Both the position numbers and the translations under genes were made by a program. This document shows positions 32,668 through 42,800 of a stretch of 64,000 bases of DNA, in pieces. A model generated the notes under the pieces. The model was not told where the DNA came from. It worked only from the letters and a program-made list of their open reading frames with translations, and did no database searches. Origin of the DNA: Smittia aterrima (Eukaryota > Arthropoda > Insecta > Diptera > Chironomidae); contig CP093831.1 of the NCBI GenBank assembly GCA_033063855.1, positions 3,596,001 to 3,660,000 on the forward strand, read 5' to 3'. The number at the start of each line of letters is the position of its first letter. Position 1 is the stretch's first letter.

Positions 32668-33417
32668 ATGACTTCACGCAAAAGTACACTGATTGAAAAG
32701 ATTTCTGATCATCTTCAAACTCGAGATAAGCAAACAAACTTCGGAGAATGTCGTAGATGTAAGTTTACTTCAAATTTATAGAAACTTATTTGATTTAAAT
32801 TTATTTTAGGTGAGAAAAAAGTTTACTGGTCGACATCTAAAGTTGCTAGTCATGTGAGATCGGGACATTGTGCTGGTGCAACTGAGGAAGAAGTTCAGCG
32901 GTTCAAAGAAGACTTTGTTTACGAATCTCCCAAAAATTTGGTTCATCGATCAACAGTCACAAAACATTTCAAGGACTCATTCGATATTGAAGAGAACGAT
33001 CAAGATAAAAGCATTAAGAAAGAATCTGCTCATTCAAAACGAAGAAAGATCGATGTTAAATATAATCAAGTTCAAGAAGACACTACAGAGTATGAAGATA
33101 TTGAGTACGATCATATATCGGATCCCACTGCTCAAGAAGAATGCGATAAGATCGAGGAGTATCTCATATTTACTGAAGAAGATGGCACGGAACAAAGAGA
33201 AGTCTTGAAAATTGAGAAATCTGTAGCTAGCAAAGAGAAACCTGCAACCGAATCTCTTACAAAAGAAGAAAAGTTTATTCAAGCCGTTTATCCACAATTC
33301 AAAGGAAGGACGAAACTTCAACTCATCGAAGATATTCTCGATCTAAAACGAAGGAATGAACTTCTTCAAGTTAAAGCTAAGACATATGAAAACACTATCA
33401 ATCGCTTACTTCAATAA
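32668..33417 (+). CDS. BED-type zinc-finger protein 3 (232 aa)
   Basis: Exons 32668-32758 and 32810-33417, intron 51 bases, 232 aa. Finger ligands are CRRC and HVRSGH, but the lead-in lacks the paired aromatic residues of BED 1 and 2, so the fold is more diverged. The intron is phase 1 inside the second Cys codon, not in the position shared by BED 1 and 2. The long acidic linker contains SKRRKIDVK, a possible nuclear signal. The tail is again the shared module: EEKFIQAVYPQFKGRTKLQL and a helix with DLKRRNELLQVKAKTYENTI. Poly(A) signal AATAAA at 33432-33437. Probably the oldest of the three duplicates. Confidence 0.8.
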
Positions 33418-33548
33418 CATTTTGTAAATAGAATAAAATAATTTTACTTTCAACAGATTTTTTTAAATCGCGAGTGCAATAACTGAACGCACGCAAGTCG
33501 AAGTCGTGTCAAGAAATTACATTTTTAATTAAATTAGAAGCAACAGAC

Positions 33549-34289
33549 ATGGAGGCACTTTATCATACCACAAATAACGTTATTCAAGACATTCAACATT
33601 GCTTCCAGCAACTTAATAGTCCAGGAGCTGATCCCCTTGCGATAGAAAACGAAATTTTGACAAGAATACAAACTGTGAATGCGTAAGTCGAATAATATTT
33701 GATTTGATCATCATTCAATTAACATTCGCTTGTAGAAATTGCGATCGACTAGATGTTTTGGTGTTTAAAGTCCCAGCCGCAATGCGGCAAAGCGCGAAAA
33801 TGAAGGTGGATCAACTAAAATACGACGTTCGTCATCTTCAGGTATGGAAGCAATTCACTCGTAAGAAACAAATGATCTTCATTTATTTCATTCTAGACGG
33901 CATTAAGTACGTACCAGCAAAAGCGACAACGTCGTGAAATGGAGGATACGGAGCGAGAGCAGTTACTAACGCGACGATTCCAGGCGAACGGTGAAACAAC
34001 CATCGATCTCGATTATTCCCTTCAACACCACACGCAAATGAATAGCGCGCATCGAGGAGTCGATGATATGTTGTCGACCGGTGGAAATATTCTTAGCAGT
34101 TTAAAGAATCAACGAGAGTTGCTCAAGGGAGCTCGCAACAAGATGGTCTCGATCGGAAACACTCTTGGCCTTTCCGATCACACAATGCGACTGATAGAAC
34201 GAAGAATATCGGAAGACAAATGGGTGATGCTTGGAGGAATGTTCGTAACACTTGTCATCATTGGTCTGGTCGTTTATTATTTACTTTAG
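33549..34289 (+). CDS. membrin: Membrin (GOSR2/Bos1), Golgi Qb-SNARE
   Basis: Three exons, 33549-33682, 33736-33841, 33897-34289, introns 53 and 55 bases, 210 aa. N-terminal helices start MEALYHTTNNVIQDIQHCF and include NANCDRLDVLVFKVP and KMKVDQLKYDVRHLQ, characteristic of membrin. The Qb SNARE motif spans roughly residues 115-180 (HRGVDDMLSTGGNILSSLKN ... MVSIGNTLGLSDHTMRLIER), with the zero-layer Gln in LKNQREL. A C-terminal anchor follows (WVMLGGMFVTLVIIGLVVYY). Known role: a t-SNARE of the ER-Golgi and intra-Golgi complex with syntaxin 5, Bet1 and Sec22. All expected parts are present and the length is normal. AATAAA at 34304-34309. The next gene is convergent. Confidence 0.96.
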
Positions 34290-34966
34290 CTTTCGTTTCA
34301 TTCAATAAATATTAGAATTGTTATCCAACTCACCTTTTTCTTTGCTTTGGTGGGGCTCGTGACGTAGCCTTCGATTTCCTTCAATGCAAATTGTTGATAC
34401 ATTTTCTTCCTTTTGCATTCAACAGGTTTTCCACTATTTTGACCTTTCCCCCACTCACACCCAAAAACCTTTTTTTATCGTTGCATCACCTGAGGCGGCT
34501 CGCAATGTTCAATTTAATTTAATATGACAACTGATAAGAACTCATTGATTTGCCCGCCACTGCACACACAAATCTTTTTCGATATAATTCACAGTGAACA
34601 AGTGATAAGGTCTCGATCTGCGCGGAAATTTAATGAAAATATTTTGAGCTTGACTCTGGTGGGAGTTTCTATAAGCTCAGTTTGAATCTGAAAGAGAAAA
34701 ACTAACTGAAATTTATGAACCTCTTGTTTGAAGTCACTGCACGCCCCAGCTGATTTTGTTTACAAAGTTTTTTTTACTTCTTATCTAAAGATTTTAATGA
34801 AGACGTGTTCGAGACGATTAATTATCGTTACGTGTATACAGATTAATTTGTTTTAATTATTTTCGTGATTCGAGAGTGCGTGGTGCGACGTTCAGATCAA
34901 ACTAATCAAATTTAGTGTTCAAATTGCATGTAAGGTTGAAAATCTCATTAATTATTCTTGATGGGG
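34290..34966. other. Convergent spacer: membrin and EFHC 3' ends
   Basis: Contains the membrin poly(A) signal. On the minus strand, 34402-34334 is an open 23-codon stretch from an ATG to a perfect GTGAGT donor (see findings), which could be the first coding exon of an unidentified minus-strand transcript. Otherwise nothing is seen. Confidence 0.4.
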
Positions 34967-37196
34967 TCAATGTTTCTCTTCGTGAGGTTCGAGAAATCGA
35001 ACGACTCCTTTATCTGATGGAATCGTTTCTTCTTCTTTGATGTTAATATTGCATGGGAGACGAGCGCCTTCAGTCTTCTCATGGTAATCTTTCTTGACTT
35101 CTTCTTCGCCGATAAATGGACTTGGAATTCGTTCTCCAGTAACCGGCATTTCCATTTGTTCCGAAAACTTCTCGTCAGCCGCATCGAAAACTCGACCTTT
35201 CAAAGCTTGTTCAGCCAAATATTTCTCATGGTCCTCACGAACAGCTCTTTGGAGATCATCACGCAAATTTCCTTGTTTCAAATGATAAAGGCGAACGTTA
35301 TCGATTATCTCTGGTGAGAAGAGCTGAGGGTGAGCTTGCATGTATCGATAAACGTAGAGATCAGCGCTTGTTATGATAAATCGGTTTGCAAAGACCTTGA
35401 GAAGAGCTCCAATCCAGAAATCCTTTGGCGTGTAGTAGTCAGGTTTGTTTGGATTGGATCCTGGACGGACAAGCTTTCGAGAAGACAAAAACTTTCCTCC
35501 AGATATTCCAGAGTTCGGGACAGCGAGCTCAATGATTTGCAGTGTTCCATCAGATAAATTGAAGCTCAAGATGAATCTTCGGTCTTTTTCTTCCGGATGT
35601 GGAGTTTCCATCTGACAACCGTATCGCAAAGTCTTGTTGGCATTCACTAAGAACGTGATGACATCTTTCTTCGGTGCTTTTGGGATCAAATTGTAGCACG
35701 ACGCAAGCGAATCCTCCGGTGTTCCAATTCCGTTGTAGAAAGGTAGTTTCTGCCACAAACAATCGAAAGTACGTAGTTAAAAATTCATCACGTCTTTTGG
35801 TCGCTTGGGAGCGAGTTTAAAAAGAGTTTTTAAAAGAAAACTTACAATTTTAATTTCCGGGCAAGAAGGTTTTTGAATCTCAAGTCGATTTGGTTGGGGA
35901 CAGCGGAGAACTTGGTCAAAGTATTTTCTTGTGAAGCTATCGCAGTCTAACAACAAAAACTTTCGACCGAAGACAAAAATTGTGCTTCCAATCGTAAAAT
36001 CCTTTGGCGAGTAATATTCATCGACCTCGGCTTTAGATACGTTTAGAGTTATGGCCGGAAAGTCGACGGGCAACTTTTGCCAATTCTTTGGAATCTTCGT
36101 TCGTTTCAATAGAAGAGCAAATCCGTCACGACCTTGCTGGTTTTCTGGCAGCTCTTTAATAGCCACAGTGTCGTCCTCAAGATAGAAATAGAGCTTGAAA
36201 GTGATGAACTCGCCCCCTGGTCGATCAGTGTCATCAAGAACAGAATCAAAGCACAAAACCATTCCCGAGTATTCCAAGAATCTTCGAAGCTTATCATCGT
36301 TTGAGGGTGTCTTATGGTAATGTCCTTGCTGAGCTTGTTGAATCATTCTGCAAACGACAACAAACATAAATGTTTAACGCATTCTCATCGTGCGACAATT
36401 CAGCTTTCTCTCGTTCATGTAATCCCATTAAATATTTACTTATCAATCGAAACGGGATCCTTTGGCATGCATTCTCTCTCGTTCACTTCAATTCCATTTG
36501 CTGTCAAATACTCGCGCGTGAAAACATCGCAGTCGACGATGTGAAAAACGATTCCATTCAACTCTACGTCGAAACCTACATTAAAATCTTTCCACGAATA
36601 AAAACTTCCACAGCTCTTCGCGATCTTTCCACGACGAACGAGTTTTCCTTGTGACAGTCCGCAATTCTGTGAAAATGAAGAATGAATGAGAAGCTTCATT
36701 TCATCGTGACATGAACATAAATTTTACCTTTACGACCGGCTCAATAACCTGAAGTGTGTCATCCTCTAAATAATAAAAGATGTTAACGTAACGGACACGA
36801 AAGTGCTCAACGCGAGATTCAGGAACGTGTTGTCGGAAGAAGCCCATGAACTTTAGCGTCTTCTTATCGTAAACGACAAAGTGCGGACGGAATGGCGCGA
36901 CTTGTTGCTGCTTAGTTTTTCCGTAAATCAAAGCTGGGTCGTAACTGTGGCGACGGGAAATTAGAGTAAAATTGCTTTGACGTTGATAAAGTTGACTTTA
37001 CTCACCCGATTGGTTCCGATGCTGAACACAAATCCTTGAAAGTCTCTTCAAGCGGCTCCTTGCCGATCCCTACAGCTGGACTTCGAAACTGACAATGGCC
37101 GTTCTTGTAGTAAAAGCACTGGGGAACATGATGGTTTCGTTTCAAGCGCTCTTCAAACGACATGCCCGGCAGACTTGGTAGCTTATGACAATTCAT
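34967..37196 (-). CDS. Efhc1: EFHC1/2-type ciliary protein with three DM10 domains
   Basis: Five exons: 37196-37006, 36944-36728, 36666-36440, 36347-35846, 35749-34967, giving 639 aa, close to the usual EFHC length. N-terminus MNCHKLPSLPGMSFEERLKR is typical. Three DM10 domains lie at about residues 85-190 (FVVYDKKTLKFMGFF ... VDCDVFTREYL), 232-355 (RRFLEYSGMVLCFDS ... LLDCDSFTRKYF) and 405-505 (VITFLVNANKTLRYGCQ ... TSADLYVYRYM), each with the Y-x3-DF-x2-G signature (for example SPKDFTIGSTIFVFG). Known role: microtubule inner proteins of ciliary doublets; in flies expected in sperm flagella and chordotonal neurons. No EF-hand calcium loop is visible in the C-terminal 130 residues, which are acidic. 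Exon 5 alone holds the third DM10 and the tail. Gene symbol refers to the family; which fly paralogue it matches is not resolved. Confidence 0.93.
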
Positions 37197-37692
37197 CGTT
37201 TCACTTCAATCAACTTATCCTTCTCTCTCGTTCAAACTCAAAAATAATCGAATTCACCGAAACTTTAATGGATTTTCCAAAATTGTTTGTCGTTGAGCGG
37301 GTTACTGCGATTGCGAGTCGCTTAGCGACAGAGAAATTTCCTTAGAAACGATTTCGATTGCATTCATTGCAAAATCTAAATGCAATTCAATGGAAATAGA
37401 TCGACCGAATCGGAGAGTATCATGAGCTGTGAAGGTCAATTATTCATTGAGGCTTCGAGAAATGATTCAATTTCAAATTTATCTCTCTTCATTGAAGTGC
37501 ATTGTCGACGACGGTAAATTGGGTTTCGGATCATGTTAAAATATTTTTTCGCCTCGGCCATAGCAAATGCTTTGATCCTGAGCCATAAATTTAAATCTCG
37601 GCTTTCTATTTGGAAACTTTCCCTTGCAGAGAAAATAAAGTTCTATCCGAGAGAAGCTTGGCAGAGGGTGAAGTGAAGTCAGAAACCGAAAC
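37197..37692. other. Divergent spacer between EFHC and pseudouridine gene
   Basis: 496 bases containing both divergent promoters. No TATA box is obvious and no coding sequence is present. Confidence 0.5.
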
Positions 37693-39890
37693 ATGTATCA
37701 TCGTTTGCTTAAATTATCGACAAAATCGTTTGACCAGAGGCGATATCTAAAAGATTTAAAGCAGTTGAGGTATATTTCAGTTCATGCATGTGTCGCTACA
37801 ACATTTTATTAATTGATCCTCCCACGTTCTGTTTTCTCTACTCTTTCCATCGATAGCTCCGTTGTCGACATCAACTCCGAGATATTCGATGCCTTAATGA
37901 ACAAGCGGCCTGTCGTGGCTTTAGAGTCGACTATCATCACCCACGGGATGCCTCATCCTCACAACATCGAAACAGCACAGGTTGTAGAAGAGATTGTTCG
38001 AGAGCAGGTAATTTATTTTCTTCCCACTCCTCTTAACAATGATGAATTACCCTACAACACTGAAACGACTTCGTACAATGGCCTGTTATTCAAATTAACA
38101 GTTGTGATGCGCCAATTAAATGTTCATTTAAATTTTAATTTAATTATGATTTTGCAATCGAGTGAAACTCTCTCCGTGAAGTACAAACATGCAAAAGTCA
38201 ATTAAAAATATTTTCTGTGGGATTGTTTGATTGCGCGTATTCAAATCTGCGAATTCATGAAGAATTTTAATGGAAAAAAAGTTTTTTTGTGCGCTGATGA
38301 TGCATTAAGTCTTCCTGTTGAATGTGAAATCAAATGAAGTTTTTTCGCCTCGAATTCCGCAGCGCGCTGGTCTCATGGCTTTTGAAATGCAATCACTGGC
38401 GGGCCTGCACAACACAACAATACTCGTTGGCATGGAAATTCATTGACGTTAATTTTCCTCTTCAGTTTGCCAGGATAAAAGCTATTAAGTCCTTCACGTT
38501 TGATGGAGCAAACACAGTAAATAGAACAATGCTGAAGGCCTTGAATGGTCTCCAAAACTGCAACTGGCAGAGTTCCCATCAACAATGTCGAGTAATGAAT
38601 TTAAACTGCTCTCTTCGCAATGCAAAACTTTAGCGTGTAATTGTAGACGATGAAGCGAAAGAGTGGAGAACGACAGTCATGAAAAAACTTTTATTCTCCT
38701 CAACCCCCAAACGCAGAAAAGACTCTTTCATCTTGCTTCTCCCGGCGTGTAACATAATTTTCCGGTTCCCTTCCGCTTAATTAAAAAATATCGCCTTCCA
38801 CTCTTCGAGTCTTCTTCATTAATTTCATGCAAATTCTCATCTCTCTCTCTCTCAACAGGGCGCCGTTCCAGCAACAATTGCAATTCTTCGAGGTCGAATC
38901 AAAATCGGATTATCCCCGAGTGAACTGACAGAGTTAGCTGATGGCAAATCGAAAGCAATAAAAACTTCGCGAAGGGATTTTCCGTACGTGCTGGGCTTGA
39001 AGCTGAATGGCGGAACGACAGTCGCATCCACGGTTATTTGCGCTGAGCTCTGTGGAATAAAAATCTTTGCAACTGGTGGCATTGGAGGCGTTCATCGTAA
39101 CGGAGAAACAACAATGGACATTTCTGCTGACTTAGTAGAGATGGGTCGCAATCCAGTTGCGGTTGTGTCGAGTGGAGTTAAGTCAATCCTAGACATTCCT
39201 CGAACGATCGAGTTTCTAGAGACACAAGGAGTCATGGTGTCAACATTCCAAGTTCCCGATAAAGAATTTCCAGCGTTCTACACCCGACGAAGTGGCGTGA
39301 AAGCGCCTTATAATTTTGCTGATGCTCTAGAGGCTGCAGCCTGCATCGATAAATTGCATGAGCTGAGATTAAAGTCAGGAATGTTGATTGGCGTGCCGGT
39401 ACCCGAAGAGGAAGCTATGAATGGTAATTGAAATCATTCGGGCAGAAGCGATTGGCTAATGATTTTCATCCACAGAATCGATTATCAATAATTCGATAAA
39501 GGATGCATTGGCCGAAGCTGAACGATCTGGAATAAAAGGAAAGGAAGTCACGCCATTTATTCTCGCTGCCATTTCAAAAATTACGGCTGGGAAAAGCCTG
39601 CAAACGAGTACGTTAGCAAGATAATCAACATGATTCTTCTATTTCCACTCGATTAGCTTTAAATGAATGTTCTCTCCTTACCGACAGATATGAGTTTGAT
39701 TAAGAACAATGCCAAAGTTGCAGCAAAGATTTCAGTTGCACTGCAGAATTTGCAATCTAACCGAAGCGATGGCAGAACGAACGAACTCGTTGCCAAGCTA
39801 CAACCAACCACGAACAACAGCAGACCTGTCACAGTAATTGGCGGCTCTATACTCGACGTTCATTACCGCGTACTTGACGACAACCTCGAG
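37693..39890 (+). CDS. Pseudouridine-5'-phosphate glycosidase, with start of fused PfkB kinase (partial)
   Basis: Exons 37693-37769, 37857-38007, 38859-39423, 39476-39607, 39688-39890; 376 codons joined in frame and open at a strong donor (GAG/GTAAGT). The N-terminus is basic, hydroxylated and without acids at first (MYHRLLKLSTKSFDQRRYLK), a possible mitochondrial presequence. The glycosidase domain is complete: ALESTIITHGMPHPHNIETA, GLKLNGGTTVASTVICAELC, FATGGIGGVHR, VVSSGVKSILDIPRT, FPAFYTRRSG. Known reaction: reversible cleavage of pseudouridine 5'-phosphate to ribose 5-phosphate and uracil. The last exon begins a PfkB sugar-kinase fold (RPVTVIGGSILDVHYRVLDD), as in the known fused glycosidase-kinase proteins, but the rest of the kinase is not found downstream. 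Without splicing the frame ends 18 codons into the intron. Internal GTACGT donor at 39608 is weak. Confidence 0.88.
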
Positions 39891-42800
39891 GTAAGTTCCG
39901 TTTTTATCCATTCGAGTTTCCATGAGCACAGTAAACATGAAAATTAAAAAATTCACCCGAACCCGCAAGCCATCCTCGTTTCTGTAAAAAAATGCTTTGA
40001 ACAATTAAAAAACAGATTTTTCTTTTAATTTTTTTTGTCATGTTTAATATTTTTCAATTATTTCTTGGTTTTATACAAGTTTGGAAGTGCTTTCACTCGA
40101 CAAACTCCCCAAAGGATCGCTCTGGCTGCGAGCGAAAGCACGAAAAGAATAATTTTACAATTTGGTTGTTACATGTGAACTTCTTCTTGCTCCTCTGTTA
40201 ATTCATATAAATCTGCACTACAACATTTCTTTCTTGTGGTTCTGGGGGAAGCTTTTTATTTAGCTTTGCTCTGCATCCTAAGTTTTGTTAGAAAAGAAAA
40301 ACTAACTCTTGCGTTTTTACAAATATTGAGTTCCTTCCAACCCCATAATTAACTACGAATAGCTACGAAGAGTGGCTACGAGAGTGCCGACCATTTGGGA
40401 GTCGGTTAACATGATACTTGAACGAGTCGAAAATTGTTTATGTTTTCTTGCTCTAATTTGATGATGCTGTTTATTATGATTATGTATGAGAGGGAGGGAG
40501 AGAGACGAAAGGAACATTTTGTGGCATAATGGATTACAATTTCTTGCCGGGAAAAAAAGTTTCTTTCACCCTGAACAAAAAAAGCTTCGACCTCAAAGTC
40601 TCGAAAAGAATTTTCTCAGAAAATCTGAATTGCTAATCTTTCCCCGTTCCCTGTTTACTGACGATCCATTCTGTACCACACTCGTCGAGATAAAGAGCGT
40701 CATAATCAGAGAACGAGGAAGGAGAATAGCAAAGCCAGTAGCAGAATATTTCATTCAACTTTTCCCGCTGCTAGTTATTTTGGTGAAAGTCGTGCGGCTC
40801 TCTTGGCTACAAATAATAACAAATAGCGGAGAATTTCTCTTATTTATAGACGAGTTTTTCCTATTCTCTGGGTTGGTCGTTGTAAAGGGGAACGTTCATA
40901 TATCACGTCACTTCGTAAAACTTAAAGCTCTACTCAAACTTTCAGAAAGCTCTCAAGAACCCTTTTGCCCTTCAAAGTTTTAATCTTTCAATTTATTTTC
41001 CTTCACAATTTTTTCCATTCCCAAGTGACGTAACTCATAACCCTTACCCGATTATTAAGAATTTTCCTCTTATGGCTTGGCGACGGGGTTGAAATGTGTT
41101 TTTTTCTCTTTCGAAGCTTTTGCGGTTTTCCTCGCATTCATAAATTATTATTTCTTTTCATAGTTTTCGCTGATTTTCTTCTTTTATGTAGTTTGGTTAT
41201 CGTAGCAGCTTCTTCTCATCTCGACTCTATGATAATTGTTTTAGCTGAATCATTCAATCCTGTTTTTCCCTTCGTTCTCTCTTTGTTAGAGTTTATTGTG
41301 ATTTGCTCGAGTTTGCTTAATCCATAAGTTATTTCATATTTAAATATCAATTTTGAATTGTTTTTTTCCTTTTCTCTCCCTCTCTCTCTCTCTCTTTTGT
41401 TCCTGATTCATCAGAGACGCAATGACGATGATAAATGAAGCACGATTTGTTACGCAAAATGCATGTGAGGGTCGTGCGCGGGGAAAATTGGAGTCAATCG
41501 TCGTCGACATATGTTTGCATCATCATTTCGACCCGTTAGACGAGCCATTAATAGTGTGATCCATCTGACTCGTCATTTCTCACCCTTGCCTGCCTGTTAC
41601 GACTTCAATAGGGACTCTTAATGCAACTTTAATTGCTCTAGACTAGAGCAGCTTTTTGGAGTTTTCAACGTCGGGTCGGTAATCTTTGGTAATCTTCTCC
41701 CTACTACCACTTCTTGTTTGAGTTATGTCTTATCGTTTAAAGCTATTAAGATTCGTTTAAGAACTCTCATAAATTAGAATATTGTTTTATGGCTACCTAC
41801 GAGGAAAGAAGTTTTTCTCTTCATCATGATATCTCTTCTCAGCTAATGCAAAAATAATTTTTCTTAAGTAATTTATCTAAAAACTGTGAATTGTTTCTAA
41901 TCTACAGGCGAGCGCGAGCTTTTTTATAGCGAACTTTTCTTTGAAATTAGTTTTCCCTCAATAAATATGCGCTAAGATTCATTGTCGCGGGAATGGAGAA
42001 GGTGAATAAGCTTTGGGTTTTCAGCCAACGTTACTTTGCTTAGGAGAATCATCATCATCATAAATTAAAGCTCAAAGTAAATGACAAGACTTCCTTAATT
42101 TATAAGCGACTTCGTAATATTTACATTTCTTAACGCTAATTCAATGTGTTTATCTTTACAGTTTGTTGACTTTCATTCCTTCTATCTCCTCCTGTTGTCA
42201 GTTTTGTTCTACGGACATGGAGAGAGATGAGATTTCATTCAAAATGCTTCGTGATACGACACGTGGCGTGCATCTCGACACGCTCAGGTGTCGTCAGTTG
42301 TCACAGAAGATTCTCGTGCTCGTCTTCCTTAGCTCGAATCACTAGATTTTATTTAAAAGCTTTCATTTACCAATTAATTTTCTTTCGTTTACATAATTAA
42401 ATCTTAATTAGGAAATAATGAAATGGGAGACATTTCTTTACACTCTGTCGTTATGCCGACATCGTCACGTATCTCCCAACACATCCGAGGGATGACATTA
42501 ATGGAGATGAGTGGTTTCGTGGAGTTTTCTTCGTAATAAAAAAGAGCTTTAATTTATTTCTTGGATTTCCATAATCTGTCTTCCACTTTTGTTATTCAAT
42601 TGTGCTTTAATCCGCGATGGAAAATCACCGACGTTTGTTTGTGATGAGCTTCAATGGATAATTTACAGAAATACTTTTCATGCTCGTCTGTGAATGTTCA
42701 TTAATGAATGTGCTTTTGAATGGAAACAACTTTTCTGATTAAAAGAAAATTCTCTTCTCACCCGTGTGATTCACCTTGCGATCTAATATTTTCACTCAAA

